From Bifidobacterium ruminantium DSM 6489 (GTDB taxonomy: Bacteria > Actinomycetota > Actinomycetes > Actinomycetales > Bifidobacteriaceae), in the NCBI RefSeq assembly GCF_000770925.1, contig NZ_JDTK01000001.1:62001-126000 (forward strand): DNA of 64,000 bases, read 5' to 3'. Position 1 is the first letter of the stretch, and each line of letters begins with the position of its first letter. The notes beneath the pieces were generated by a model. It made no database searches. It had not been told where the DNA came from and worked only from the letters and a program-made list of their open reading frames with translations. Shown here one piece after another: positions 38,450-48,485 of this stretch. A program made the translations under genes and the position numbers.

Positions 38450-39643
38450 ATGGATCTCTATGAGTACCAGGCCAGGGAGCTGCTCGAGGAGCAGGGCATT
38501 CCGACGCCGAAGGCAATATTCGCCCAGAACTCCCATGAAGTGGCCGAGGCGGCCGACCAGATTGGTTACCCCAATGTGATCAAGGCGCAGGTGAAGATCG
38601 GACATCGTGGCCAGGCTGGCGGCGTCAAACTCGCCAAGAACCGCGACGAATCCATCCTCGCGTCCGAGGACATCCTGCCGATGACCATTCACAAGCACAA
38701 AGTCAGTGGTGTGCTGGTAGCCGAGGCCAAGAACATTCTCCACGAGTATTATGTCTCCATTTCCGTGGATCGGTCGTCACGAGACTTCGATGTTCTGGCC
38801 ACCGCCAATGGCGGCACGGAGGTCGAGGAGATTGCCAGGGAGCATCCGGAATCCGTCAAACGTCTTCATATCAGCGCGCTTGAGGATTTCGACCTCGAAG
38901 CGGCCACCAAGATGGCCGCAAGCATCGGCTTCTACCATGCAGATGTCGATCAGGCCGCGCAGATTCTGCTGAAGATGTGGCGATGCTTCAAGGAGAACGA
39001 CGCCACATTGGTGGAGATCAACCCGCTTGCCAAGATCGGCGACCCGGATGATGAATCCTCCAAGTCGCTGTGCGCGCTGGACGCCAAGATCTCCCTCGAT
39101 GACAATGCGGCATTCCGCCATGACGGTTGGAAGCGTTTCGCGGATCCGGTTCACACCGATCCGTTCGAGCAGAAGGCGCGCGAGCACGGTCTGCATTACG
39201 TGCACCTCAACGGCTCCGTCGGCGTGATCGGCAATGGAGCCGGTCTCGTCATGAGCTCCTTGGATGCTGTCTCCGGGGCGGGAGAGGATCAGGGCACGAA
39301 TGTCAAGCCGGCCAACTTCCTCGACATCGGAGGCGGCGCCTCCGCGGAAGTCATGTCGAACAGCCTTGAGATCGTGCTGTCCGACCCGCAGGTCGAATCC
39401 GTGTTCATCAACGTGTATGGAGGCATCACCTCCTGCGAGCAGGTGGCGAAGGGCATCCTTGAAGCTCTTGATGAGCTTGGCAGCAGCAAGCCTATCGTCG
39501 TGCGGTTCGACGGCAACGCGGCTGCGGAAGGCCTGCGCATCCTGTCCCAGGCCGACCGTGGCAATCTGCACGTCGCGCAAACCATGGAAGAAGCCGCACA
39601 ACAGGCTGCGCGTTTCGCGGCCAACGGCAAGGAGGTTCGCTGA
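38450..39643 (+). CDS. sucC: Succinyl-CoA ligase (ADP-forming), beta subunit
   Basis: 397 aa. ATP-grasp N-terminal domain ([40 protein letters not shown]) and CoA-ligase C-terminal domain ([37 protein letters not shown]). It interconverts succinyl-CoA and succinate with nucleotide. sucD follows 2 nt downstream. No other TCA-cycle gene besides icd is in the window, so a biosynthetic role for succinyl-CoA is likely. Confidence 0.96.
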   Translation: MDLYEYQARELLEEQGIPTPKAIFAQNSHEVAEAADQIGYPNVIKAQVKIGHRGQAGGVKLAKNRDESILASEDILPMTIHKHKVSGVLVAEAKNILHEYYVSISVDRSSRDFDVLATANGGTEVEEIAREHPESVKRLHISALEDFDLEAATKMAASIGFYHADVDQAAQILLKMWRCFKENDATLVEINPLAKIGDPDDESSKSLCALDAKISLDDNAAFRHDGWKRFADPVHTDPFEQKAREHGLHYVHLNGSVGVIGNGAGLVMSSLDAVSGAGEDQGTNVKPANFLDIGGGASAEVMSNSLEIVLSDPQVESVFINVYGGITSCEQVAKGILEALDELGSSKPIVVRFDGNAAAEGLRILSQADRGNLHVAQTMEEAAQQAARFAANGKEVR

Positions 39644-39645
39644 AC

Positions 39646-40569
39646 ATGGCACTTTTCATTGAAGATGGCGCTCCCGTCATCGTGCAGGGTATGACCGGGC
39701 ATCAGGGTATGACTCATACCGCGCGTATGCTCAAGGCGGGCACCAATATCGTCGGCGGCGTCAACGCCCGCAAAGCGGGATTGGATGTCACGTTCCCTAA
39801 GGCCAAGGATGGCCAAGACGCCACCATCCATGTGTTCGCCGACTGTTCGGAAGCCATCGCCGCTACCGGTGCCAAGGCGAGCGTCGTGTTTGTGCCGCCG
39901 CGTTTCGCCAAAGACGCTGTCGTCGAGGCTATCGAAGCAGGCATCGAACTGATCGTGGTCATCACCGAAGGTGTTCCGGTCGCGGACAGCGCGTATTTCG
40001 TCGAACTCGCACTGCGCAAGGGAGTGCGCATCATCGGACCGAACTGTCCAGGTCTGCTGACCTTGCCGTCCTCCGCGGAAGCGCACGGATGCAATCTCGG
40101 CATCATTCCAGATGGCATCGTATCCCGCGGCCCGCTGGGTCTGGTATCCAAGTCCGGCACGCTGACTTATCAGCTGATGGGGGAATTGTCCGATATCGGA
40201 TTCACCGCATGCTTGGGCGCAGGTGGCGATCCCATCGTTGGAACGACGCTGCAGGAGGCTCTGGAAGCCTTTGAAAACGACGAAGCGACCAAGGCCGTCG
40301 TCATGATCGGTGAAATCGGAGGAAACGCCGAACAGGACGCCGCGAAATGGGCTTCCGAACATATGACCAAGCCGGTCGTGGCGTACATCGCGGGCTTCAC
40401 CGCGCCGGAAGGCAAGCAGATGGGGCATGCGGGTGCCATCGTCTCCGGAGGCAAAGGCACCGCGCAGGACAAGAAGGAAGCTCTGGAGGCCGTCGGTATC
40501 AGAGTCGGACGCACGCCAGGACAGACCGCTGAGATCATGCGAGAGGTGCTCGCTTCCCATTCGCTATGA
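39646..40569 (+). CDS. sucD: Succinyl-CoA ligase (ADP-forming), alpha subunit
   Basis: 307 aa. CoA-binding domain with [29 protein letters not shown], the GPNCPG segment, and the active-site His in [21 protein letters not shown] that is transiently phosphorylated. ATG 39646 is 2 nt from the sucC stop. Its stop codon overlaps the start of the PerM-like gene (ATGA). Confidence 0.97.
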   Translation: MALFIEDGAPVIVQGMTGHQGMTHTARMLKAGTNIVGGVNARKAGLDVTFPKAKDGQDATIHVFADCSEAIAATGAKASVVFVPPRFAKDAVVEAIEAGIELIVVITEGVPVADSAYFVELALRKGVRIIGPNCPGLLTLPSSAEAHGCNLGIIPDGIVSRGPLGLVSKSGTLTYQLMGELSDIGFTACLGAGGDPIVGTTLQEALEAFENDEATKAVVMIGEIGGNAEQDAAKWASEHMTKPVVAYIAGFTAPEGKQMGHAGAIVSGGKGTAQDKKEALEAVGIRVGRTPGQTAEIMREVLASHSL

Positions 40570-41954
40570 TGACGAACCTGAAGTATTGGCTGAAGGGGCT
40601 TGCCGTAGCGGCAACGTCCATGATTATCTATGCCGTTGCCCTCGGTTGCTATATGGCATTGATGCTTCTGGTCATTTCCATGGAAGAGGGCGGGGACAAT
40701 CTTTCCGCCCTCTCCATTTCCCTGACTGAGGCATTGATTCTGCTCAGCCAGGGAACCGGTTTCAAGTCCGGCGCCATCACACTGACGATCATTCCATTGC
40801 TGCTCACGTTGCTGCTTATCGCACTAGTCAGGCAGGTGGCGGGGCGTTTCGGCACGAACTGGCGTGGTTTTGTCTCTGGACTGGTGCTTTGGGAGCTGAT
40901 GAACGTCTTCTTCGTGAGAAGCGTCGATGTCGGTCTTGTCGATTTGATGGCGATGATTCTCCTCAAAGACGCCATCGTCTTCGCTATTGGTTATGCCATT
41001 GCGGCTATTCCGAAGTCTGAAAGAACAAGGGATTGCATGGCATGGCTCACCCGGCATGTCTCATCGCCCGTCCGCAGAACCGTGGTCATCGGGGTCGTAT
41101 TGGGATTGCTGCTTGTCGCAGTGTATCTGGTCGTTGGACTGATTGCAGTCAGCTTTTGGGCGGTCAGCAACCAGTCGGCCGTGGCAAGGCTCTATGAGCT
41201 GTCCGGCATGCAGAACGGGTCGCGTATCCTCACCACCATCAGCATGCTTGCATGGCTTCCCAATCTGATGATTTGGGCTGTGTCCTGGGCCTTCGGCGCG
41301 GGCTTCTCCATCGGCGACTTGGCGGAGTTCACATTATGGAGTGGCCAAGGTACCGGCCTTCCCGCGTTGCCGATATTCGGCTTGTTTCCGCAGACGGTCG
41401 AGACGAATTGGGTGAGGATCGCTCTGATGTGCATCCCTGTGGCGGCTGCGTTCGTGATGGGCATGGTCGTCATGCTGTTCAATAAGGGTTTCCACATCAG
41501 GATAGGTGGTTCCGAACAGGACATCGATGTCAGGCACGTCGTGATGAGCTTCGCATATCCCATCGCGGCCTTCTCAATAGCAAGCGCCGTGGTGTCCGTG
41601 ACTTCCAGCCTATTGTTCTCCTTGAGCAATGGAGGACTGGGTACGAAGCATCTTGCGCATGTGGGTGTCGACGTGATCGCATCGACACGCAAAGTGGGAC
41701 AGCCAACCGCCGTCGGTCTGTTTTCCGCATGGCTCCTGACTTTGGTGGCCGTATCCATATTTTTCGCCGTACGCTGGATGATAAGGCGTATTCGCGAACA
41801 AGGAAGGGGAGACGTAGTTTCCGCTTCCACGAAAACCAGTCGTGAGGAAACACGTGCGTCACGCACGGTCTCCTCGAAAAACAACAACAAGGAGGATCAG
41901 GGTGACAACAACGAATCGACCGATACGAAGGGCTCTGGTGTCAGTCTTCCATAA
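40566..41954 (+). CDS. DUF6350 membrane protein, PerM-like
   Basis: 462-aa polytopic membrane protein with roughly eight to ten helices. The central segment [47 protein letters not shown] matches the DUF6350 family, and the gene order sucC-sucD-DUF6350-purH equals that around PerM (Rv0955), a divisome-associated protein of Mycobacterium tuberculosis. The C-terminal tail is hydrophilic (Lys, Asn, Asp). The start overlaps the sucD stop by 4 nt; its last 53 nt overlap purH and contain the purH ribosome site. Confidence 0.83.
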   Translation: MMTNLKYWLKGLAVAATSMIIYAVALGCYMALMLLVISMEEGGDNLSALSISLTEALILLSQGTGFKSGAITLTIIPLLLTLLLIALVRQVAGRFGTNWRGFVSGLVLWELMNVFFVRSVDVGLVDLMAMILLKDAIVFAIGYAIAAIPKSERTRDCMAWLTRHVSSPVRRTVVIGVVLGLLLVAVYLVVGLIAVSFWAVSNQSAVARLYELSGMQNGSRILTTISMLAWLPNLMIWAVSWAFGAGFSIGDLAEFTLWSGQGTGLPALPIFGLFPQTVETNWVRIALMCIPVAAAFVMGMVVMLFNKGFHIRIGGSEQDIDVRHVVMSFAYPIAAFSIASAVVSVTSSLLFSLSNGGLGTKHLAHVGVDVIASTRKVGQPTAVGLFSAWLLTLVAVSIFFAVRWMIRRIREQGRGDVVSASTKTSREETRASRTVSSKNNNKEDQGDNNESTDTKGSGVSLP

Positions 41955-43530
41955 GGAAGGCATCGAGGTTCTCGCCAAGGCGTTCATCAAAGCGGGCACC
42001 GAGGTGGTCTCCACCGGTTCCACCGCGAAACGTCTGGCTGAGTTGGGGGTCAAGGTGACTGAGGTCTCCGAGGTCACCGGTTTCCCGGAATGCCTTGATG
42101 GCCGCGTCAAGACGCTCGACCCGCATATCCACGCGGGCATCCTCGCCGACATGACCAATCCCGATCATGCCGCGCAGCTCGAGAAGTTCGGCATCAAGCC
42201 GTTCGACCTAGTGGTCGTCAACCTGTATCCGTTCGCGGACACGGTTCGATCCGGAGCCGACGAGGCCGCCACCATCGAGAAGATCGATATCGGCGGTCCG
42301 TCCATGGTGCGTGGCGCGGCGAAGAACAGCGCCACCGTCGCCATCATCACCGATCCGAACGATTATGCGCTTGTCGCCTCCCGCATCGAGAGCGGTGAGG
42401 GCTTCTCTCTCGAGGAACGTCGCTGGCTTGCCGGGAAGGCGTTCGCCCATACTGCGGCGTATGACGCCACCATCAACGAATGGACCTCGAAGCATTGGAC
42501 GAAGCCGGCTTCCATCCAGGAGACGGCCACTGAGGGCGAGAGCGAAGTGAACGAAGCCAAGTTCCCGGCCACGTTCACCCGCACTTGGGATCGAGCGCAT
42601 GTGCTGCGCTACGGCGAGAATCCCCATCAGCAGGCTTCGCTGTACTTGGATCCGCTCGACCAGAACGGTTTCGCCCATGCCGAGCAGCTGGGCGGCAAGC
42701 CGATGAGCTACAACAACTACGTCGATGCCGACGCTGCATGGCGTGCGGTGTGGGATTTCGCCCCGCAGATCGCGGTCGCCGTCGTCAAGCACAACAACCC
42801 GTGCGGTCTGGCCATCGGAGCGACCGTCGCCGAGGCGCATAAGAAGGCGCATGCCTGCGATCCGATGAGCGCATACGGTGGCGTGATCGCCGCCAACAGC
42901 AAGGTCACCATGGAAATGGCCGAAAGTGTCCGTCCGATCTTCACCGAAGTCATCGTCGCACCTGACTATGATGCGGACGCGCTCGAGCTGCTGAAGACCA
43001 AGAAGAAGAATCTGCGTATCCTGAAGGTGTCCGAGCCGCCGAAGACCAAGACCCAGTTCCGTCAGATCGACGGCGGCCTGCTGGTGCAGTCCACCGATCT
43101 GATCGATGCTCCGGGCGATGATCCGAACGCGTGGAAGCTGGTGTCCGGCGAACCCGCCGATGCCGAAACCGTCAAGGATCTGGTATTCGCATGGCGCGCT
43201 ATCCGTTGCGTCAAATCCAACGCCATCCTCATCGCACATGACCAGGCGACTGTCGGCATCGGCATGGGCCAGGTCAACCGAGTGGATTCCGCGAACCTGT
43301 CCGTCGAACGTGCCAACACGCTGGCTGACGGCGCCAACCGCACCAAGGGCGCGGTGGCGGCGTCCGATGCCTTCTTCCCATTCGCCGATGGCGCCGAGAT
43401 TCTGATCAACGCCGGTGTCAAGGCCATTGTGCAGCCTGGCGGATCCATTCGTGACGAGGAAGTGTTCGAGGCGGCCCGCAAGGCCGGCGTCACCATGTAC
43501 GTGACCGGCACGCGCCACTTCTTCCACTGA
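41902..43530 (+). CDS. purH: Bifunctional AICAR formyltransferase / IMP cyclohydrolase
   Basis: 542 aa. Last two steps of purine synthesis. [38 protein letters not shown] opens the MGS-like IMP cyclohydrolase domain; [25 protein letters not shown] and [10 protein letters not shown] belong to the formyltransferase domain. Start GTG 41902 has a perfect AAGGAGG ribosome site inside the perM-like gene. It recycles AICAR produced by HisF. Confidence 0.97.
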   Translation: MTTTNRPIRRALVSVFHKEGIEVLAKAFIKAGTEVVSTGSTAKRLAELGVKVTEVSEVTGFPECLDGRVKTLDPHIHAGILADMTNPDHAAQLEKFGIKPFDLVVVNLYPFADTVRSGADEAATIEKIDIGGPSMVRGAAKNSATVAIITDPNDYALVASRIESGEGFSLEERRWLAGKAFAHTAAYDATINEWTSKHWTKPASIQETATEGESEVNEAKFPATFTRTWDRAHVLRYGENPHQQASLYLDPLDQNGFAHAEQLGGKPMSYNNYVDADAAWRAVWDFAPQIAVAVVKHNNPCGLAIGATVAEAHKKAHACDPMSAYGGVIAANSKVTMEMAESVRPIFTEVIVAPDYDADALELLKTKKKNLRILKVSEPPKTKTQFRQIDGGLLVQSTDLIDAPGDDPNAWKLVSGEPADAETVKDLVFAWRAIRCVKSNAILIAHDQATVGIGMGQVNRVDSANLSVERANTLADGANRTKGAVAASDAFFPFADGAEILINAGVKAIVQPGGSIRDEEVFEAARKAGVTMYVTGTRHFFH

Positions 43531-43535
43531 GTCAG

Positions 43536-43571
43536 TCATATGTCCATTGCCTAATGTCAGTGGACATATGA
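43536..43571 (+). terminator. Inverted repeat after purH, possible terminator
   Basis: TCATATGTCCA (43536-43546) pairs with 43561-43571 around a 14-nt loop; no clear T run. Confidence 0.4.
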
Positions 43572-43581
43572 TGTTGTAAAT

Positions 43582-43624
43582 AATGTGGCGTCCGAAACCA
43601 TGTGTTGGTTTCGGACGCCACATT
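43582..43624 (+). terminator. 19-bp stem-loop between purH and the DUF3017 gene, probable terminator
   Basis: 43582-43600 pairs perfectly with 43606-43624 around loop TGTGT; ATTT follows, with T-rich DNA near 43640-43650. A very stable hairpin. Confidence 0.65.
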
Positions 43625-43700
43625 TCACTATTATGATTACGTTTGTTTTTTATGTCTGGGCACACGTCCACACGTCGATATACAGCGAAAGGCCTGAGAT

Positions 43701-43985
43701 ATGAGTCATCCCTATGTTTCCGAAGACCATGAGGGCAAGCCTTGGTTCGAATGGATCGTCGCGTCGATGGTGGTTGTGGCCGCGGTGCTGGCGATCATCG
43801 GATACACGAAGGCCGCCACCGTGGTGATTGCGGTGACGGCCATCGTTACGGGACTGGTTCGACTCGTATTGCGTGAACGAAGTCCTTGGAAGGTGCGCTC
43901 AGTCGGCTTCGACGCTTTCATCGGCATCGGCCTGGGCGTCGGACTGTTCATCCTGCTCGCCCTCGTGCCCGTCGGCATCGCCTGA
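43701..43985 (+). CDS. DUF3017-type small membrane protein
   Basis: 94 aa with three membrane helices (about 19-34, 38-56, 72-92) linked by a basic segment VRLVLRERSPWKVRS, matching the actinobacterial DUF3017 pattern. Function unknown. Its last 28 codons overlap in opposite orientation with the 3' end of the aquaporin gene, so the two share DNA at 43899-43985. Confidence 0.75.
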   Translation: MSHPYVSEDHEGKPWFEWIVASMVVVAAVLAIIGYTKAATVVIAVTAIVTGLVRLVLRERSPWKVRSVGFDAFIGIGLGVGLFILLALVPVGIA

Positions 43986-44837
43986 TGCGTCGTCGTCCAT
44001 GGCGTTTTCAATCGCTTCGAAATCCTGCTCGGATTTCGAAGCGATTTTCTTTGCGCCGATGATAGACACGACGATGGCGGCCAGAGCGACGACGGCGGCT
44101 GCGAGAATCGGGCAGATCCAGAAGACCCACAGCTGCTGGAGCGGCTCTTGGGAAAGACCCTGGTTCTGGGCGAAGATGGCGATGCCGGTGGCGCGCGCCG
44201 GATTCAGCGCGGCTCCGGTGACCGGGTAGGTGATCGCGGCGCCAACACCGTAGGCGAATCCCATGGCGATGGCGTGCTGGGTGTTTGACTTTCCGTCCGT
44301 GCCGGTGGTGTTCAGTGCGGTCGCGACGATGATGATGCCGGCGATAAGCTCGACGACAATGGCAAGGGTGATGCTGAAGGATACGCCGTAGCTACCGAGC
44401 GTGGCGTAGGAGACGGAGTTCTTGTCGAAACCGTTGATTACCGGCGTCATCCAGATCTTCAACGTCACCTGCTCGGAGGTCGGCAACAGAAAACGGGTTG
44501 CAGCGCCTGCGCCGATGCCGCCCAGAACCTGGGCGATGATGTAGAGAATTCCATCGAGCACGCGGGTTTTGCCAACAAGCATGGACGCAATGGAGATCGC
44601 AGGGTTGAACTGAGCCCCGGAGGCCGCACCGAACATCATGGTGACGGCGGCATACGCCAATCCGGTCAACGGCGCGATGAACGCCATGTTCACGCCGTAG
44701 ATCGCGGAACCGAACGTGCAGATCGAGTAGATGGCGAAGCAGACGATGAAGCTTCCGACCAGCTCCGCGCCGACGCGCAGAGCCAGTGGCTTGCTTTGTT
44801 CTTCCTCTGTTATGGACGTTGCTTCAACAGCAGTCAT
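43899..44837 (-). CDS. Aquaporin / glycerol facilitator (MIP family)
   Basis: 312 aa. Six membrane helices with both NPA boxes, FNPA (78-80) and LNPAR (212-215). Selectivity for water or glycerol cannot be decided. Residues 265-312 form a soluble, strongly acidic tail (DDDASGDADGHEGEQDE...), the last 28 codons of which are antisense to the DUF3017 gene. ATG at 44837 follows GAGGAAAG; a longer ORF start at 44960 is rejected. Confidence 0.92.
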   Translation of the reverse strand: MTAVEATSITEEEQSKPLALRVGAELVGSFIVCFAIYSICTFGSAIYGVNMAFIAPLTGLAYAAVTMMFGAASGAQFNPAISIASMLVGKTRVLDGILYIIAQVLGGIGAGAATRFLLPTSEQVTLKIWMTPVINGFDKNSVSYATLGSYGVSFSITLAIVVELIAGIIIVATALNTTGTDGKSNTQHAIAMGFAYGVGAAITYPVTGAALNPARATGIAIFAQNQGLSQEPLQQLWVFWICPILAAAVVALAAIVVSIIGAKKIASKSEQDFEAIENAMDDDASGDADGHEGEQDEQSDAQADADESVEAD

Positions 44838-44947
44838 AGTCTTTCCTCTGTCATATAATGGATACGTTACGGTTTTTGAAAATCGCCGAACGACTGCCAT
44901 ACTACCAGCAGTCCCTATAAGTATTATCCGGCCACGTTGGGAGAACG

Positions 44948-45721
44948 ATGCCAAACGCATATTCTCGCGCCGCCAAGGCGCACAATCACGATAATGAGGG
45001 CATTCGCCTGCAGAAGCTTCTTGCCCAGGCGGGGTTCGGCTCTCGTCGCAAATGCGAGGAGATCATAACCGACGGGCGTGTTGAGATTGATGGCGAGCTG
45101 GTCACCGAACTCGGCACCCGCGTCGATCCGAAGCACCAGGAGGTGCGTGTCGACGGTTCCCGCGTCCGTGTGAACCCGAACCATGTCACGCTTGCATTGA
45201 ACAAGCCGAAGCGTGTACTGAGTGCCATGGAGGATCCGAAGGGACGTTACACCCTACGCGACATCGTGGGCGACAAGTACGAGCGTATCTTCCATATGGG
45301 TCGTCTGGACTATGATTCGGAAGGCTTGATTCTCATGACGAACGACGGTGAGTTGAGCCAGCACGTCATGCACCCCAAGTATGAGGTGGAGAAAACCTAC
45401 ATCGCCACGCTGGAAGGCCGTATCAGCGGCCAGGTGTGCCGTCGTCTCGTCACGACCGGCGTGAAGCTCGATGATGGCTGGATCAAGCTCGACCGCTGTG
45501 CGATTCTTGACGCCAATCGGGAAAGCACGCTGGTCAAGGTTGTGCTGCATTCCGGCAAAAACCGTATTGTGCGTCGTATCTTCGGCTCGATTGGTTTCCC
45601 GGTGAGGCGCTTGGTGCGCACCCAGATCGGTCCGATCAAGCTCGGTGATTTGAAGAGCGGCACGTACCGTGTGCTGTCGCAGACCGAGGTCCGCTCCCTG
45701 TCCAAGGCGGTGGGCCTGTGA
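44948..45721 (+). CDS. Pseudouridine synthase, RluB/RsuA family
   Basis: 257 aa. An N-terminal S4 RNA-binding domain ([31 protein letters not shown]) precedes the catalytic domain with Asp in [20 protein letters not shown] and [24 protein letters not shown]. It probably modifies U2605 of 23S rRNA (RluB type) by family. GGGAGAACG precedes ATG. Its stop overlaps the next GTG by 4 nt. Confidence 0.92.
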   Translation: MPNAYSRAAKAHNHDNEGIRLQKLLAQAGFGSRRKCEEIITDGRVEIDGELVTELGTRVDPKHQEVRVDGSRVRVNPNHVTLALNKPKRVLSAMEDPKGRYTLRDIVGDKYERIFHMGRLDYDSEGLILMTNDGELSQHVMHPKYEVEKTYIATLEGRISGQVCRRLVTTGVKLDDGWIKLDRCAILDANRESTLVKVVLHSGKNRIVRRIFGSIGFPVRRLVRTQIGPIKLGDLKSGTYRVLSQTEVRSLSKAVGL

Positions 45722-47847
45722 TCCGCGTAGCAATCGATGGCCCCGCCGGCGTCGGCAAGTCCTCCACGTCCAAGGCATTGGCCAAATATTATGGCTTCGC
45801 GTATCTCGACACGGGAGCCATGTACCGCGCATGCGCCTGGTGGTGCATGCACAAGGGCATCGATTTGGATGCCGAGACGGTCGATGAGCAGCTCATCACC
45901 GAGACGGTGGGGGAGTTCTTCACCGACGGCCATTTCGACATCAGCGTCGATCCGGACGATCCGAAGGTGTATGCCGACGATGAGGACATCAGCGAGGCGA
46001 TACGTTCTTCCGAGGTCTCCTCGCATGTGTCCAAGGTATCGAACATCATTCCGGTCCGCCACGTCCTGATCGCCGCGCAGCGCGCCTACATTGCACGCGA
46101 GGCATCCTCCGACTCCTTCTCTGAAGGTTCCGGCGTAGTCGCGGAAGGCCGTGACATCACCACCGTCGTCGCTCCCGATGCCGAAGTCCGCGTCCTGCTC
46201 ACTGCCCGTGAGGAAGTGCGCCAGGCTCGCCGCAGTGGACAGTCCACCTCCGGTGTGGGCGCGGAGAACGTCGCGGCCCGTGATAAGGCCGATTCGAAGG
46301 TCACGAATTTCACTTCCGCCGCGGAAGGTGTGCTGACCGTCGATAATTCCGACCTCGATTTCGGCGAGACGCTCGACGTGCTGATCCGCATCGTCGACGA
46401 CGCCATCGAGGAGCAGGAATACCGTCAGTACGTTTCCAACCTCGAAGGATACGACCTTGACGAGGGCGATGAGGCTCTGATCGATGGAACAGCGTTCTCC
46501 GGCGGCGAACGTCAGAATGGGCCGAAGCCGGTCGGAGTGCTCGCCGTGGTGGGGCGTCCGAACGTAGGCAAATCCACTCTGGTGAACCGCATCCTCGGCC
46601 GCCGTGCCGCCGTCGTGGAGGACACGCCGGGAGTGACCCGTGACCGTGTGAGCTATGACGCGGAATGGTGCGGAACCGATTTCAAGCTGGTCGACACAGG
46701 TGGTTGGGAAGCCGATGTGGAAGGCATCGAATCCGCCATCGCATCCCAGGCGCAGATCGCGGTTCAGCTGGCCGACGCCGTGATTCTCGTGGTGGATGGT
46801 CTCGTCGGTCTCACTGACACTGACGAACGCATCGTCAGAATGCTACGCGCCGCCGGCAAGCCGGTGACGCTTGCCGTGAACAAGGTCGATGATCGCGAAA
46901 GCGAATATCTGACCGCCGAATTCTGGAAGATGGGTCTGGGGGAGCCGTACGGCATCTCCGCCATGCATGGCCGAGGCATCGGCGAATTGCTGGATGCCGC
47001 GCTCGATTCGTTGAAGAAGGCCGAAAAGACCTCCGGTTTCCTTACGCCGTCCCATCTGCGCCGAGTGGCGTTGGTCGGTCGTCCAAACGTCGGCAAATCG
47101 TCCCTGTTGAACCAGTTGGCCCATGAGGAGCGTAGCGTTGTCAATGATCTGGCCGGCACCACGCGTGATCCGGTCGATGAGGTCGTCACCGTCGACGGTG
47201 AGGATTGGCTGTTCATCGATACCGCCGGCATCAAACGCCGCCTGCACAAGCTGTCCGGCGCGGAATATTTCTCATCGTTGCGTACGCAGGCCGCCATTGA
47301 GCGTTCCGAACTCGCCTTGGTGCTGTTTGATGCGTCCCAACCAATCTCCGATCAGGATCTGAAGGTCATGAGCCAGGCCGTGGATGCGGGACGATGCATC
47401 GTGCTCGTATTCAACAAGTGGGATCTGATGGACGATTTCGACCGTCAGCGCATGGAACGCCTGTGGAAAACCGAGTTCAACCGTGTGACCTGGGCGCAAC
47501 GTGTGAACCTGTCGGCGAAGACCGGATGGCATACCAACCGGCTGGCCAACGCCATGCGCGGAGCTCTGAAATCATGGGACAAGCGTATTCCGACCGGCAA
47601 GCTCAATGCGTTCCTTGGTAAGATTCAGGCGGCGCATCCGCATCCGCTGCGTGGCGGCAAGCAGCCTCGTATCCTGTTCGCCACCCAGGCTTCCACCTGT
47701 CCGCCACGTTTCGTGATCTTTGCCACAGGTTTCCTTGAGCATGGCTACCGCCGTTACATCGAGCGTTGCCTGCGCGAGGAATTCGGCTTCGAAGGATCGC
47801 CGATCCAGATTTCGGTGAACGTGCGCGAGAAGAAGAAGCGCAAGTAG
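45718..47847 (+). CDS. Fused cytidylate kinase and GTPase Der
   Basis: 709 aa. Residues 1 to about 225 are cytidylate kinase (GPAGVGKSS 8-16, [18 protein letters not shown]), which makes CDP/dCDP. From about 270 it is Der/EngA, with two G domains (GRPNVGKS at 279-286 and 454-461, DTGGWE, NKVD, NKWD) and a C-terminal KH-like domain; Der assists 50S assembly. Start GTG 45718 overlaps the pseudouridine synthase stop (GTGA). The fusion is one continuous frame with a linker near residues 225-270. A strong terminator follows. Confidence 0.96.
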   Translation: MIRVAIDGPAGVGKSSTSKALAKYYGFAYLDTGAMYRACAWWCMHKGIDLDAETVDEQLITETVGEFFTDGHFDISVDPDDPKVYADDEDISEAIRSSEVSSHVSKVSNIIPVRHVLIAAQRAYIAREASSDSFSEGSGVVAEGRDITTVVAPDAEVRVLLTAREEVRQARRSGQSTSGVGAENVAARDKADSKVTNFTSAAEGVLTVDNSDLDFGETLDVLIRIVDDAIEEQEYRQYVSNLEGYDLDEGDEALIDGTAFSGGERQNGPKPVGVLAVVGRPNVGKSTLVNRILGRRAAVVEDTPGVTRDRVSYDAEWCGTDFKLVDTGGWEADVEGIESAIASQAQIAVQLADAVILVVDGLVGLTDTDERIVRMLRAAGKPVTLAVNKVDDRESEYLTAEFWKMGLGEPYGISAMHGRGIGELLDAALDSLKKAEKTSGFLTPSHLRRVALVGRPNVGKSSLLNQLAHEERSVVNDLAGTTRDPVDEVVTVDGEDWLFIDTAGIKRRLHKLSGAEYFSSLRTQAAIERSELALVLFDASQPISDQDLKVMSQAVDAGRCIVLVFNKWDLMDDFDRQRMERLWKTEFNRVTWAQRVNLSAKTGWHTNRLANAMRGALKSWDKRIPTGKLNAFLGKIQAAHPHPLRGGKQPRILFATQASTCPPRFVIFATGFLEHGYRRYIERCLREEFGFEGSPIQISVNVREKKKRK

Positions 47848-47863
47848 CGTTAGTAATCGCGAT

Positions 47864-47912
47864 GATGGGGCGCATGCCACGGGTTTTCACCGGGCATGCG
47901 CCCCATCGTTTT
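47864..47912 (+). terminator. Terminator of the rluB-like/cmk-der unit
   Basis: A perfect 15-bp stem (47864-47878 with 47893-47907) and 14-nt loop, followed by GTTTTG. Confidence 0.85.
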
Positions 47913-47913
47913 G

Positions 47914-48345
47914 TCAGAACAGCGGACGCTCCTCCGAGTCGCGTGCCTCGAGAAAGCCGGTGACCGCTCTACGGGCGAGCGAGCTTAAGGAGATTCCATC
48001 CTTTTTGGCCTGTTCGCGTGCCTTACGCCCCAACTCATAGGGCAGCTTGATCTTCCACTCATCGCCGAGCTGTTCGCGTCCGCTACCCTGTTTGGGCATA
48101 CGCCCAAGGCCTACTGCGTCGGAGCTCCCGTCAGGATGATCACGTTCGAGCGCCCTGCGGGTCAGCTCGGTGAGGGTGATGCCATCATGTTTGGCCCGTT
48201 CCCGCGCCCGCAATCCAAGCTCCCGCGGCAGGCGAATCTTCCACTCATCCTCGGGAAGCGTCGAATCGAAGACATGCGCGAATCCGTCGACGTCATCGAA
48301 TTGAGGTTGGACTTCGCTTTGATCCAAACCGAACCACCTCTCCAA
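47914..48345 (-). CDS. Protein with two tandem ribbon-helix-helix-like repeats
   Basis: About 143 aa. Two copies of one motif, DEWKIRLPRELGLRARERAKHDG (33-55) and DEWKIKLPYELGRKAREQAKKDG (95-117), each followed by a helix (ITLTELTRRALE, ISLSSLARRAVT). This strand-helix-helix pattern resembles Arc/CopG DNA-binding proteins, which normally act as dimers; here one chain may form a pseudo-dimer. The start is unclear: TTG 48345 is the only usual start in frame, and the frame stays open upstream without an ATG or GTG. No toxin gene adjoins it. Confidence 0.6.
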   Translation of the reverse strand: MERWFGLDQSEVQPQFDDVDGFAHVFDSTLPEDEWKIRLPRELGLRARERAKHDGITLTELTRRALERDHPDGSSDAVGLGRMPKQGSGREQLGDEWKIKLPYELGRKAREQAKKDGISLSSLARRAVTGFLEARDSEERPLF

Positions 48346-48485
48346 ACGTTCGCGGCTTGCATATCTCGCTGATTTTTCAACCGTAACAAGTCCTCGCGAC
48401 GCGTCGAACGTATTAATCCACCTTACGAAGAACGTGTTGACAAAAGGAAAACGTCAGGACATGACGCTTCATTCCCGGTCACATT

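Noticed and set aside
42208-43671. Long minus-strand open frame opposite purH
   Set aside because: Composition is that of reversed purH codons, and purH has all expected motifs.
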